Shown: positions 1-10,894, counted from the stretch's first letter. The stretch is 64,000 bases of DNA from Dawidia soli (GCF_018598185.1 NZ_JAHESC010000025.1:53468-117467), one strand, 5' to 3'. Notes: generated from the sequence alone by a model not told the origin. A program made the numbers and translations.

Positions 1-348
1 GGACGTGTCGCCGAGCTGCCACTGCTTGAGCATATAGTGATAATACTCGTCCTCATCGGGCGTTACCTTTTGCCCCTCTTTATTGCCCCAGCTGATCTCG
101 TTCAACCCCGGCAACGCCTCGTACGGAATACCCTTATCCAGGAACGGCTGCACCGACTGATGCGTGCGCCGCAAGCCCGACACATACACTTTGTCGAACG
201 GTACATGCTGATACGCCCGGAAAAACGCCTGGGCCTGGGCCCGACCGCGGTCGTTCAGGTCCGTGTCTACGCCGCTGCCCTGTACGATGTTCTGCAGGTT
301 GTAGTTGGTCTGCCCGTGGCGGATCAGGTAAATGGTCTTTGTACTCAA
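1..348 (-). CDS. Histidine phosphatase family protein, partial (C-terminus outside window)
   Basis: The reverse strand encodes the N-terminus of a phosphoglycerate-mutase-like histidine phosphatase. The reading frame gives IYLIRHGQTNYN, with the RHG motif whose histidine takes the phosphate in this superfamily, then DLNDRGRAQAQ and VYVSGLRRTHQS, both usual for the fold. The gene runs off the left edge after about 116 residues. No ATG precedes the first strand, so the start is probably TTG at 348; a second in-frame TTG lies at 372. The substrate cannot be told from this part; cobalamin phosphatases and broad-specificity sugar phosphatases share these motifs. Confidence 0.75.
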   Translation of the reverse strand, partial: MSTKTIYLIRHGQTNYNLQNIVQGSGVDTDLNDRGRAQAQAFFRAYQHVPFDKVYVSGLRRTHQSVQPFLDKGIPYEALPGLNEISWGNKEGQKVTPDEDEYYHYMLKQWQLGDTS

Positions 349-463
349 CTTTTTGCGGGTTTTCGGCCGCAAGTATAGCAAAAAACAGAGTGAGTGTGAG
401 AGCCCGCGCGAATAACCTTTTGTTTATTAACTTGGCCCGCGCAAATGCGTTTACAGACAGATT

Positions 464-892
464 ATGGGAATTTTCAGAAATGATATCACCGTCGAGTTCC
501 TCAACAGATATGGCCCGAACACGATGGCGGAAGTACTCGGCATTCAATTTACGGCCGTAGGCGAAGATTACCTCGAAGCAACAATGCCGGTCGATAAACG
601 AACCCATCAGCCCATGGGATTGTTACACGGGGGGGCTTCCGTGGCCCTGGCCGAGACCATGGGCAGCGTGGCCGCGATGAGCTGCATTGATATCAGCCGT
701 CAGTACTGTGTCGGGCTCGACATCAACGCCAACCACATCCGCGGGGTACGCTCGGGATTCGTAAAGGGAGTAACCCGACCCTTACACATCGGGGGTAAAA
801 CCCATGTCTGGGAGATACGGATCACCAACGAAGCCGGCGACCTGGTGTGCATCAGCCGCATTACCATGGCCGTCCTGGACAAAAAAGATTAA
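464..892 (+). CDS. menI: PaaI-type hotdog thioesterase, probable DHNA-CoA thioesterase
   Basis: A 142-residue single hotdog-fold thioesterase. The segment LLHGGASVALAETMGS carries the HGG loop and the glutamate typical of the PaaI/YdiI group, which hydrolyses aromatic acyl-CoA. The next gene, 22 bases downstream, is isochorismate synthase, and menD, menB and menE follow further on, so the inferred role is release of CoA from 1,4-dihydroxy-2-naphthoyl-CoA in menaquinone synthesis. The family assignment is firm; the specific substrate rests on context. The ATG at 464 gives the normal family length. Confidence 0.75.
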   Translation: MGIFRNDITVEFLNRYGPNTMAEVLGIQFTAVGEDYLEATMPVDKRTHQPMGLLHGGASVALAETMGSVAAMSCIDISRQYCVGLDINANHIRGVRSGFVKGVTRPLHIGGKTHVWEIRITNEAGDLVCISRITMAVLDKKD

Positions 893-914
893 CTTAGCGC
901 CTACGCACGACCGC

Positions 915-2129
915 ATGAATACGATCTCTTCCGTCACTTCACACACCCCATCACGCACCGGAATTGAATATATCGCCTATCTTTTGCGGCATGCCATAGA
1001 AAATCAATACGCCGTGGCGGTATGGCGTCTCCCCAACGACTCCGTCTGTCACCTCATCCTGTCGCGCAAGCTGCAGCGGCTTTCGCCTGATGCTACCCTC
1101 GAAGAGCTGCCCACGGGCTTCCTGTTTGCGCCGTTCCAAAAGAGCCGCGACCGCATTTTCCTGCCAGCCGATTTTAAGTTCACGTTTGCCGGTGGCAACC
1201 TGCAGCCGGCCGCGACTCCGGCCGAAACCCAGTCGCACACGTGGCTGCAGGAACAGCTGAAACACACGCCCTATACACCGCACAGACCGGCCTGCTATAC
1301 CGTACCGCCTACCGGCCAGGAAAACGAAACATCGTATGCCGAGCTCGTGCGTAAGGCTGTGGCGGAGATCGAGCGGGGCTCGTTCGAAAAGGTGGTGCCG
1401 TCGCGCCGTAAGATCGTCGACCTGCCCGAAAGCTTTGACGTGGTGCAGGCGTTCCATACGCTCAGCAACGCCTATCCCCATGCGCTGGTGTCGTTTGTCA
1501 GCACCCCCGAAACCGGCAGCTGGCTGGGGGCGACACCCGAAACGCTGGTACACGTGCACGACAGGACGCTGTTTAAAACGGTAGCCCTGGCGGGTACGCA
1601 GCGGTTTGTGCCCGGCACAGACCTCAAGACGGTGGCGTGGACGCAAAAGGAGATCGAAGAGCAGGCCCTCGTAGAGCGATACGTCATCAGCTGCTTTAAA
1701 AAGATCCGCGTGCGCGAATACGACGAGTACGGCCCCAAGACCGTGGTTGCCGGTAACCTGTTACACCTACGCTCCGACTTTACCGTCGACATGAAGGAGA
1801 TCAACTTTCCGCAGCTCGGGTCGGTCATGCTGCAACTGCTGCACCCCACGTCCGCGGTCTGTGGCATGCCGCTGGAGCCGGCGTCGGCTTTTCTGCAGCG
1901 ACATGAAGGCTATGACCGCGAGTTTTACGCAGGCTGTCTGGGCCCGGTGAACGTCGGCAACGACATACACATCTTCGTAAACCTGCGCTGCCTCAAGCTG
2001 CACGACGGCAAGGCTACCCTGTATGCCGGCGCGGGTGTTACCGTCGATTCAACCCCCGAGAACGAGCTGGCGGAGACTGAGATCAAATTCCAAACGCTGC
2101 GCAAACCGCTGTTTGACCAGCCGGTCTGA
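915..2129 (+). CDS. menF: Isochorismate synthase
   Basis: A 404-residue chorismate-binding enzyme that would convert chorismate to isochorismate, the first committed step to menaquinone. The C-terminal half has the family motifs GATPETLV, the VAGNLLHLRSDF segment, GPVNVGNDIHIFVNLRC and YAGAGVTVDSTPENELAETE, which holds the acidic residues of the magnesium site. The frame stays open upstream into the previous gene, but ATG 915 starts just after that gene's stop and gives the usual length. The cyclic alternative, an isochorismate synthase for siderophores, is less likely beside menD, menB and menE. Confidence 0.88.
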   Translation: MNTISSVTSHTPSRTGIEYIAYLLRHAIENQYAVAVWRLPNDSVCHLILSRKLQRLSPDATLEELPTGFLFAPFQKSRDRIFLPADFKFTFAGGNLQPAATPAETQSHTWLQEQLKHTPYTPHRPACYTVPPTGQENETSYAELVRKAVAEIERGSFEKVVPSRRKIVDLPESFDVVQAFHTLSNAYPHALVSFVSTPETGSWLGATPETLVHVHDRTLFKTVALAGTQRFVPGTDLKTVAWTQKEIEEQALVERYVISCFKKIRVREYDEYGPKTVVAGNLLHLRSDFTVDMKEINFPQLGSVMLQLLHPTSAVCGMPLEPASAFLQRHEGYDREFYAGCLGPVNVGNDIHIFVNLRCLKLHDGKATLYAGAGVTVDSTPENELAETEIKFQTLRKPLFDQPV

Positions 2130-2144
2130 ATGCCCCATAATAGC

Positions 2145-2169
2145 TTGATCATGAATATTTTGATCATGA
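2145..2169. repeat. Two direct copies of TTGATCATGA, 15-bp period
   Basis: The ten-base word TTGATCATGA occurs at 2145-2154 and again at 2160-2169, each containing the palindrome TGATCA. It lies between the menF stop and the promoter of the large secreted protein. It could be a paired operator site, but the length is modest and nothing else supports a function. Confidence 0.35.
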
Positions 2170-2247
2170 TCGATTAATCTACAACTCCAATTTCTTACAT
2201 TGTAGGCTGTTTTCATACACCAAAGGCTGCCAAACGTGGTATTTGCC

Positions 2248-2255
2248 TATTTTTG
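2248..2255 (+). promoter_or_regulatory. Bacteroidota-type -7 element TATTTTTG
   Basis: TATTTTTG fits the TAnnTTTG -7 consensus used by the primary sigma factor of Bacteroidota. It ends 19 bases before the ATG of the secreted CARDB protein. No convincing TTTG -33 element was found at the usual distance, so the call rests on the -7 box and its position. Confidence 0.4.
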
Positions 2256-2273
2256 ATTTGGACCAACTGAAAC

Positions 2274-5162
2274 ATGCCTATGAAACGCTCCCTCTGCGTT
2301 ATTTTTTTGCTGTTGCTACAGGTTTCCACCTACGCACAAGACCTCATCACCGAAGGCGTCACCGCGCCCACCACGGTCGACCGGTACCAGGTGTTCAACG
2401 TCTCGACTACCGTAAAAAACAACACCGCTACGCCCACCGGCGCGGCCACAGTGCTGCAGGTGAAATTGTCGTTTGACGCCGTGCTCAGCCCCGACGATCC
2501 TACCATCGGCACCAGCAACAGCATCTCCTCCATCGGCGCCAACGGTACACGGTCCGTAACCGTGAGCTGCTATACCGGCAGCGTTGCCGCCGGCAACTAC
2601 TACCTCATCCTGCAGATCGATCCGAACAATACCATTACCGAAACCAACGAAACCAACAACGCGGCCGTCTTCAGCGGCTATACCGTAAACCAGCAAAATG
2701 TCGACTTCGTCATGACCAGTCTCGTGCCGGCCGCAACCACCGTGCCCGTCGCCGACCAGCTTTCGGTGGACTACGAGCTGCGCAACAACGGCACCACCGA
2801 CCTGGGCCAATCGACCCGCACCAGCTTTTACCTGAGCACGGACAACACGCTCGACGCCGCCGACAGATTTCTGACAATGCATGAAATTCCCCTTGCGGGC
2901 CCGGATGTATTCAACAAAACGGTCGTCATCAATATCCCGGCCGTACCGCAGGGCAACTACTTTCTCATCGGCAAAGCCGACGATGACCACGGGGTGGGCA
3001 ACATCGATGAGCTCGACGAAACCAACAACACAACTGCCGCCGCCATTGCCATCGCCGTCAGTGACATCGACCTGGACGTCACGCTCGGCGCGCAACCCGC
3101 CGCCACGCTCATCGACAACGGTGGCACGGCCGAGATCACCGTAGAATACGACCTGGGCAACCTGGGCTCGACCGGCGCCGGCGGCTACGACGTGCATGTC
3201 TATATTTCCACCGACCAGACACTGGACGCATCCGACTATGATCTGACCGCCGATGTAAAGCCTTATCAAATAACGCCGGCCTACATCGCTTCCATGACCA
3301 TCCTCTCCGCGCAGGTCAAACAATTTGTGCCGAACATCAACACCCTGGTCGGCACCCATTATGTGATCTGGAAGATCAATGCCACAAACGCCATCCCGGA
3401 AACAGACTATACCAACAATACCCTGGTCAGTACCAATACCATTACGGTAACTCCCGTACAGCCCGCTTTCCAGATCAACAGCATTACCTTCACCTCGGCG
3501 CCGTACGACAATACAGACGTGACATTCGACTTCTCGGTGGACATTACCAATACCGGCCCGATCAATTCGTTTACGCAATCCTTTGAGATCCAGATCCGCG
3601 ATGTGGACGACAACGTCGTTTACACCGCCGCACGTCCGAACGAATCGTTCCTCTTTGCCATGACGGGCGACGACGTCACAAAAAATTGGAGTATCACCTT
3701 ACCTGCGGCCCTGGCCGCGGGCGACTACACCCTGGTTGTACAATGCGATCCGGACGAGAGCTGTTATAGCACCAATACCCAAACGGCCGCGCTGGAGATC
3801 TCGCCGGCGCCCTATATCATCAGTGGCACGATCACCGGCAGCGACGGCACGAACATCACGAATGGCACCCTATACCTGTACCGCAAAGCCATGGACGGCA
3901 CGATAACCCGCGAGCAAACGGTCTCCACGAGCAGCAACGCCTTTAGCCTGACCGTAACCGATACCGATCCGCGCGCGCTCTATTTCTTCCCCAACGCCGG
4001 CACTTTCGGAGCCTTTGCGCCTACCCTTTCGGGAAATTATACCTATCTGCATGACGAGGCGTTCTTCACACCCGTCGCCAATACCGTCGTCAACCTGACA
4101 CCCCCCCGCAAGACGGCTCCGCCCGCCGGCAGCCGGTATATTTCCGGTACGGTGACACTTCCGGGTGGCAACGCCGTCCCGAACACGCCCCTGTTGCTGT
4201 ACGACGGCGCCACGCTCGTAGAGATCTTGTATAGCGATGCCGGCGGCAACTATAGTTTTACGAACCTGGCCGCCAAAGCATACAGCCTGGTACCCGCGGT
4301 GGCACTGACCCACGACATCGTCGACCAGGCCTATCCGGTAGATGTGAGCACCATGCATGCCGAAGCGAACATCGTGATCGAAACCGACAACATCGAAGTC
4401 ACCATCAGCTTCCTAAAAGTGGCGCAGACCATTACTTTCCCTGCGCTCAGCGACAAGGTTTATACCGATGCACCGTTCGATCCGCAAGCAACGGCCAGCT
4501 CGGGGCTGACGGTGACCTACGAAAGCGCCGACACCGATATTGCCGAAGTTATCGGCAACCAGATCGTCATCCGCGGCGTCGGTACTACGACCATCACTGC
4601 GCACCAGGAAGGCGACGCGGCCTACGAGCCGGCGACGCCCGTAAGCCAATCGCTGACGGTGAACAAAGCCCCTCAAACGATTACGTTTGAAGACCTGGCT
4701 CCCAGGCGGCCGGATGATGCCGACTTTACACTAACCGCTACGGCAAGCTCGTCATTACCGGTAACGTACACGTCCTCTAACGCAACGGTGGCCGTCGTCA
4801 CCGGCAACGTGGTCAGCCTGCGCGGCGAAGGCGAGACCGACATCACCGCGCATCAGGCGGGCGACGTACACTTCCTGGCTGCCACCGCTGTCACGCGCAC
4901 CCTGCGCGTCAGCGTCGTGACCGGCATCGACAACAACCCGCTGGCCGGCGTGCGCATCTACCCCAACCCCACCGCCGGACTGCTGACAGTAGACAGTGCC
5001 GTACCCGTACGGCAAGTAACGGTCACCGACCTCACCGGCCGGCCACAGACCATCGGCATAGCCGATGCAGTCCTCGATCTCCGTCACCTCCCCACCGGCG
5101 TCTACCTCCTCACCCTGCAAGACAAAAACCACACAAAGATCATAAAGGTCATTAAGAAGTAA
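2274..5162 (+). CDS. Secreted CARDB-repeat protein with T9SS sorting domain
   Basis: A 962-residue surface or secreted protein. It begins with a signal peptide (KRSLCVIFLLLLQVSTYAQ). Three or four CARDB-like beta-sandwich domains follow to about residue 510, recognised by repeated phrases such as ETNETNNAAVFSG and DELDETNNTTAA. Next come carboxypeptidase-regulatory-like segments, two Ig-like repeats with TITAHQEGD and DITAHQAGD, and a final type A type IX sorting domain (VRIYPNPTAGLLTV, then LPTGVYLLTLQ and a basic tail). It should be exported by the Sec system and then by T9SS. No catalytic domain is visible; adhesion or binding is the likely role. A second ATG six bases on is also possible as start. 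Confidence 0.85.
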   Translation: MPMKRSLCVIFLLLLQVSTYAQDLITEGVTAPTTVDRYQVFNVSTTVKNNTATPTGAATVLQVKLSFDAVLSPDDPTIGTSNSISSIGANGTRSVTVSCYTGSVAAGNYYLILQIDPNNTITETNETNNAAVFSGYTVNQQNVDFVMTSLVPAATTVPVADQLSVDYELRNNGTTDLGQSTRTSFYLSTDNTLDAADRFLTMHEIPLAGPDVFNKTVVINIPAVPQGNYFLIGKADDDHGVGNIDELDETNNTTAAAIAIAVSDIDLDVTLGAQPAATLIDNGGTAEITVEYDLGNLGSTGAGGYDVHVYISTDQTLDASDYDLTADVKPYQITPAYIASMTILSAQVKQFVPNINTLVGTHYVIWKINATNAIPETDYTNNTLVSTNTITVTPVQPAFQINSITFTSAPYDNTDVTFDFSVDITNTGPINSFTQSFEIQIRDVDDNVVYTAARPNESFLFAMTGDDVTKNWSITLPAALAAGDYTLVVQCDPDESCYSTNTQTAALEISPAPYIISGTITGSDGTNITNGTLYLYRKAMDGTITREQTVSTSSNAFSLTVTDTDPRALYFFPNAGTFGAFAPTLSGNYTYLHDEAFFTPVANTVVNLTPPRKTAPPAGSRYISGTVTLPGGNAVPNTPLLLYDGATLVEILYSDAGGNYSFTNLAAKAYSLVPAVALTHDIVDQAYPVDVSTMHAEANIVIETDNIEVTISFLKVAQTITFPALSDKVYTDAPFDPQATASSGLTVTYESADTDIAEVIGNQIVIRGVGTTTITAHQEGDAAYEPATPVSQSLTVNKAPQTITFEDLAPRRPDDADFTLTATASSSLPVTYTSSNATVAVVTGNVVSLRGEGETDITAHQAGDVHFLAATAVTRTLRVSVVTGIDNNPLAGVRIYPNPTAGLLTVDSAVPVRQVTVTDLTGRPQTIGIADAVLDLRHLPTGVYLLTLQDKNHTKIIKVIKK

Positions 5163-5163
5163 A

Positions 5164-7815
5164 TCACTCAACAACTTTCAACAGCCGCTTCAGCACCTGC
5201 ACGATCACAACCGGCATAATACTGGCCACCGCCACAACCACCAGCCCTTGCGGGTGTATCGACACCAGCGCCAACACCGAGCGCAGCGGCGGCACCAGGT
5301 AGGTCACCACCGTGACCGCCACGCAGAATGCCAGCGCATACCATACATACCGGTTGCGCGTCACCGGGTTCTGAAAGAACGACACCTCGCGGGTGGGCAT
5401 ATTGAACACATTCCACAGCTGCGCCAGGATCAGGGTATAAAACGTGATATTGTTGACCACGCCCTCTTCGTGTCCCATGTAGAACACAGCATACAGCTCC
5501 GCGCCGATCACGCCTGCCGTCAGGCTTAACGCATAGGTGACAACCGACACCCAGTTGGACTTCGACACCAGCGGGTCGGACGACTTGCGCGGCCGCCGTT
5601 TCATAACCCCCTCTTCCCCTTCGCTCATACCGATGGCCAGCGCCGGAAAAACATCCGTGATCATATTGAGGAAAAGGATCTGCAAGGGCTGTAACGGCAA
5701 CGGCAGGTTGGCAAAAGACGCCGTCGCCACGATCATGATCTCGCTCATGTTACACGACAAGAGATAGATGATGAACGTACGGATGTTTTCAAAGATCACC
5801 CGGCCATACTGTACGGCCGTGACGATCGACGGAAAGGCATCGTCGCGCAGGATCAGGTCGGCCGCTTCCTTTGCTGCTTCCGTGCCGCGTATCCCCATCG
5901 CAATGCCGATATCGGCCTTCTTCAACGCGGGAGCGTCGTTCACACCGTCGCCGGTCATGCCGACCACGACCTGGCGATCCTGGTATAACGATACCAGCCG
6001 CAGCTTTTGCGCAGGGTCTACACGCGAGAAGACCACTGCGTCTACGATCTTCTGCTGCAGGTCCGCGGACAGGTCGCCCTCCGGTATATCTTTTCCCTCT
6101 ACCGTCACCACGTTGTCACCCTCCGCCAGGCCCACCTGCCGGGCAATGGCGTTGGCCGTACCCGGGTGGTCGCCCGTTACCATCGCCACCTTGATGCCCG
6201 CGGTATGACACGCTGCCAGCGCATCTTTTACGTCCGCGCGCGGCGGATCGATAAAGCCCGCCAGACCGAGAAACACCAGCCCCTCGGGCACCTCGTCATC
6301 GGCGGGTACCCGGTCCGTGCGGCGGTATGCAAACCCCAGCATACGCAACCCTTGCCCGGCCAGGTCGTCGGCTTTCTTTTTCCATCCCTCCTTGTCGTTC
6401 AATCGGGCCTCGTTCCCCTGTCGTAATTCAGCCTCGCATTTTTCCAGCACCGCTTCCGGCGCACCCTTCACATACGTATAATGTTCGTTATCGAATGTAT
6501 GCGTAGACGCCATCATTTTGATATCGGCATCAAAGGGCAGCTCTGCCACACGCGGTTGCTCCCCGCGCAGCTTGTCCACATTCTCGCCAAGCTCCGTGGC
6601 CATGCGCAGCAACGCGACCTCCACGGGGTCGCCTACGGCCTTCTCGTCGTTCCCTTCCGCCGGCAGCGCGCTGTTGTTGCACAGCACGGCCGCATACAGG
6701 AACAGCTTATATGCAGGATCATCTTTCAGACCGTCACGGTTCTGCTGCTCTCCCTTTACCGTCTCGGTACGATCGCCCAGCGCCACCACCTGCACATGCA
6801 TCTCGTTCTCCGTCAATGTGCCGGTCTTATCGGTCAGGATCACTTCTGTTTCTCCCAGGGTCTGGACGGCCTCGAGCGTCTTCACGACCACCTGCTTCTC
6901 CGCCAGCCGCAGCATGCCACGGGCCAGCGCCATGGTCGAAATGACCGGTAGCCCCTCCGGGATCGACGCGATGGCCAGCGCAATGGCGGTCTCGATCATC
7001 ACCAGCCAGTCCTCGCCGCGCAGCACGCCGGCGCCAAAGATCAGTACCGACAGGATGAGCGTAAGCCAGATAAGCCGCTGGCTGAGCGACCGCAGCTTTT
7101 TATTCAGCGGCGTGGCCTCCTTGTCGGCCTCTTCGGTCATCCGGGCGATCTTACCGAGCTCGGTAGCATCGCCGGTGGCCACCACTACGGCCTTGCCGTT
7201 GCCGCGCCCCACGACGGTGCCTTTGAAGATCGAGTTCAGGCGGTCCGCCGTGCGCGTGTCGGCACCCAGCGGCTCCGTATTTTTTTCGACGTCCACCGAC
7301 TCGCCCGTGAGCGCGGCCTCCTTCACGGCCAGGCTGTTTTCAGCAATGATGCGCGCGTCGGCCGTCACGACGTCGCCGGCCTCGACAAAGAGAATGTCGC
7401 CCGGCACCAGCTCGGAGGAATCGATCTCGATCTTCCTTCCCTGACGCTGCACCTGGGCCTTCGTACGCGCCATGCTGCTGAGCTTTTCCATGGATCGCAC
7501 CGCCTGGCGTTCCATAAAAAATCCGATCAGCGTATTGATCACCACCACGATCATGACGGCAATGCCCTCCAGCAGGTGGCTGAACGCAAAGGCTATCGCG
7601 GCGGCAGCGATCAGGATCCACACGATGGGGTTGGCAAACTGGCTGATCAGCATGCTCCAGATGCTCGTCTTTTTTTTCTCTTCCAGGGTGTTTTTGCCGT
7701 ACTGCTCCAGCCGGCGACGGACTTCGTCGGTCGAAAGTCCTTGTGACGCATCGCTCTTCAGGGCCTGGAGCACCTCCTCGGCAGATCGTGCAAAATACTC
7801 GCGCTGTAATTCCAT
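5164..7815 (-). CDS. P-type cation-transporting ATPase (type II, calcium-like)
   Basis: About 883 residues, with every P-type ATPase landmark in order: an N-terminal cation-ATPase domain, the actuator motif LTGES, the membrane motif PEGLP in helix 4, the phosphorylation site DKTGTLTE, the hinge MTGDGVNDAP, and a C-terminal six-helix region. PEGLP and the overall length fit the PMA1/SERCA-like group that moves calcium, manganese or protons; the ion cannot be fixed from sequence alone. The start is placed at MELQREYF (7815), three codons inside a longer reading. It converges with the secreted CARDB protein with one base between the stops and is divergent from menD. Confidence 0.88.
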   Translation of the reverse strand: MELQREYFARSAEEVLQALKSDASQGLSTDEVRRRLEQYGKNTLEEKKKTSIWSMLISQFANPIVWILIAAAAIAFAFSHLLEGIAVMIVVVINTLIGFFMERQAVRSMEKLSSMARTKAQVQRQGRKIEIDSSELVPGDILFVEAGDVVTADARIIAENSLAVKEAALTGESVDVEKNTEPLGADTRTADRLNSIFKGTVVGRGNGKAVVVATGDATELGKIARMTEEADKEATPLNKKLRSLSQRLIWLTLILSVLIFGAGVLRGEDWLVMIETAIALAIASIPEGLPVISTMALARGMLRLAEKQVVVKTLEAVQTLGETEVILTDKTGTLTENEMHVQVVALGDRTETVKGEQQNRDGLKDDPAYKLFLYAAVLCNNSALPAEGNDEKAVGDPVEVALLRMATELGENVDKLRGEQPRVAELPFDADIKMMASTHTFDNEHYTYVKGAPEAVLEKCEAELRQGNEARLNDKEGWKKKADDLAGQGLRMLGFAYRRTDRVPADDEVPEGLVFLGLAGFIDPPRADVKDALAACHTAGIKVAMVTGDHPGTANAIARQVGLAEGDNVVTVEGKDIPEGDLSADLQQKIVDAVVFSRVDPAQKLRLVSLYQDRQVVVGMTGDGVNDAPALKKADIGIAMGIRGTEAAKEAADLILRDDAFPSIVTAVQYGRVIFENIRTFIIYLLSCNMSEIMIVATASFANLPLPLQPLQILFLNMITDVFPALAIGMSEGEEGVMKRRPRKSSDPLVSKSNWVSVVTYALSLTAGVIGAELYAVFYMGHEEGVVNNITFYTLILAQLWNVFNMPTREVSFFQNPVTRNRYVWYALAFCVAVTVVTYLVPPLRSVLALVSIHPQGLVVVAVASIMPVVIVQVLKRLLKVVE

Positions 7816-7928
7816 AACCCACACAAGTTATAAATAACCAGGCCACTACTGTCCGTAAATTACGCCGGCGTTCTGCCAGGCATTTGAAAATTCCCCTCCC
7901 CCTCCCCATATTCGCACACGAATTACGC

Positions 7929-9648
7929 ATGACCCGCTTCCAACCGATCTACGACATTGCCGAGCTGTGCGCACGCAAAGGGGTCACCCAGGCTGTGCTC
8001 TGCCCAGGCTCCCGTTGCGCCCCCCTCACCCTGGCCTTTGCCCGCCATCCCGGTATCGCCACCCGCACCTTTGGCGACGAACGCAGCGCGGGCTTTGTCG
8101 CCCTGGGCATCGCCCAACAGAAAAAGGCCCCCGCGATCCTTGTTTGTACTTCAGGATCAGCGGCTTATAACTTTTCCCCGGCTGTGGCCGAAGCCTGGTT
8201 CAGCGAAACTCCCTTAGTGATCTTCACCGCCGACCGACCAGCCGAATGGATCGGGCAGCAAGACGGCCAGACCATCTACCAGCCGGGTATCTTCGGCCGC
8301 CACGTCAAGCAATCGTTCCAGCTCCCGGCCGATTACAGCCACCCCGACAGCGTCTGGGCCATCAACCGCATTGTAAACGAGGCCATCAACCTCTCCTTCC
8401 AGGAGCCCAAGGGGCCTGTGCACATCAATGCGCCCTTCCGCGAGCCGCTGTATCCCGCCGCCGGCGAAATCATCGGGTTCAGCCCCGAGGTACGCGTCAT
8501 GGACGAATTCTCCTCCACGTTCGCGCTCACCGAAGAGCAGAAGAAAGCGATCGCAGGCGAGTGGAAGCAATATCATAACATCCTCATCGTCGCCGGCCAG
8601 CAAGAGCACGACCGCCTGTTGACCGACACCCTGCGGAATTTCTTCCTGCAGCACAACGTGCCCATCGTGGGCGACATCACCTCCAACCTGCACGGGCTGG
8701 AAAAGCTGGTGCGGCACGCCGATACCTTTCTGGGTCATGCCACCGAAGATGTACGAAAGACGCTGCAGCCCGACCTGCTCATCACCCTGGGTAAGTCGGT
8801 ATTGTCCAAACAGCTGAAGCTATACCTGCGCAAGCACGCCCCCAAGGCACACTGGCACCTGCAGCCGTCGGGCACGGCCGCCGATTCCTTCCAGAGCATC
8901 ACGCGGGTATTTAACACCAACCCTGTCGACTTCTTTTTATACCTCAGCGCCCTGCCGCAAGGCGAAACCTTCGAGACACAGAAACAAAACAACTATAACA
9001 AGTTTTGGGAAGTAGAAGAGCGTCGCGCCCTGCGCACGCTGGAAGACTTCTTTCCGCAGCCCGAGTTTGGCGAGCTGGAGCTGGTGCGCGAAGTATTGCA
9101 AACCTTGCCCGAGGGCAGCAACCTGCACCTGGCCAATAGCATGAGCGTGCGGTATGCCAACTTCATCGGCCTGACGGCAAAACAAAAAGGCATTCAGGTA
9201 TATGCCAACCGCGGCACGAGCGGCATCGATGGTTGCACCAGCACCGCCGTGGGCCACGCGCTTTCCATCGACCGGCCCAACGTGCTGATCACAGGCGACA
9301 TGGCGTTCTTCTACGACCGCAATGCATTCTGGCATAATTACCCGCTGCCCAACCTGCGCGTGGTCCTGCTCAACAACCACGGCGGTGTGATCTTCAAAAT
9401 GATCGACGGCCCCGGCGACCTGCCCGAAACCGCCGAGTACTTTGTCACCCGGCAGAAGCTCAATGCCCGCAAGCTGTGCGAAGAGTATGGCATCAGCTAC
9501 CTCGCCCTCGACAGCAAACGCAAGCTGCGCAACCTGCTGAAAGACTTCCTGGAGTTCGACGGGCAAACCAAGATCCTGGAACTGGAAACCGACACCTCGG
9601 TCAATAAGAATCTATACGAACATCTGAAACATCAACTAAAAAAGAGCT

Positions 9649-9659
<11 letters not shown>
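7929..9659 (+). CDS. menD: 2-succinyl-5-enolpyruvyl-6-hydroxy-3-cyclohexene-1-carboxylate synthase
   Basis: A 576-residue thiamine-diphosphate enzyme joining isochorismate and 2-oxoglutarate. The N-terminus [18 protein letters not shown] is a close match to the MenD family, and [16 protein letters not shown] carries the catalytic glutamate region. The cofactor-binding motif begins at [15 protein letters not shown] and continues through [12 protein letters not shown]. The ATG at 7929 begins right before the conserved N-terminus; the upstream TTG reading adds 15 unsupported residues. Its end overlaps the menB start by 11 bases, so the two are probably translated together. Confidence 0.95.
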
Positions 9660-10473
<814 letters not shown>

Positions 10474-10480
10474 CAGTGTT

Positions 10481-10519
10481 GGGTAAGTTGTTCATCTTTA
10501 AGGGTGAACAACTTATCCC
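10481..10519 (+). promoter_or_regulatory. Long hairpin abutting the start codon of the TerB-like gene
   Basis: The left arm GGGTAAGTTGTTCA (10481-10494) pairs with TGAACAACTTATCCC (10505-10519) except for one bulged A, around a ten-base loop. The right arm ends at the base before ATG 10520. In the mRNA this would bury the initiation region. There is no following T-run, so it does not look like an intrinsic terminator. Translational control or an RNA-processing site between menB and the downstream genes is the inference. Confidence 0.7.
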
Positions 10520-10894
10520 ATGAAACTCGAGAAGCTTGAGATCTTGCGTAGCATTGCCGAGATGGCCTACGTCATCGCCAAAGCCGACAAAGGTCTGAGC
10601 TCGGAAGAGCGCAGAGCTTTTCACAAGATCATCCAGGACGAGCTGGAATACGATTCATGGGCCGCGCAAAGCCGGTTCGAATTATTGGACGAAGTCCTAC
10701 AGCCCACGGCCGAGAAAGCCTACAACGAAGCCATCCACGACTTCCGCAAATACAAAGACCATCCCCTCTCGCAAGAGCTGAAGGAAAAGGCTATCCGCGT
10801 CATGACCCGGGTGGCCGAAGCGTGCAGTGGCGTACATGAAAATGAGCTCCAGATCATCGAACGATTCAAAAAAGATATCCACTACGAAGGCTGA
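10520..10894 (+). CDS. TerB-like all-helical small protein in the men cluster
   Basis: A 124-residue protein without signal or membrane segments, rich in charged helices. The N-terminal pattern MAYVIAKADKGLSSEERRAFHKII resembles the TerB/DUF533 helical fold, in which an acidic turn may bind metal; this resemblance is by eye. It lies between menB and menE on the same strand, and its 3' end overlaps the proposed menE start. A link to menaquinone synthesis is therefore possible but unproven. Its translation start is directly preceded by a long hairpin. Confidence 0.7.
   Translation: MKLEKLEILRSIAEMAYVIAKADKGLSSEERRAFHKIIQDELEYDSWAAQSRFELLDEVLQPTAEKAYNEAIHDFRKYKDHPLSQELKEKAIRVMTRVAEACSGVHENELQIIERFKKDIHYEG

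Noticed and set aside
2316..3578. Long reverse-strand open frame of 420 codons
   Set aside because: It lies fully opposite the CARDB domains of the secreted protein, is rich in V, G, D and R as expected of an antisense reading, and has no recognisable motif.
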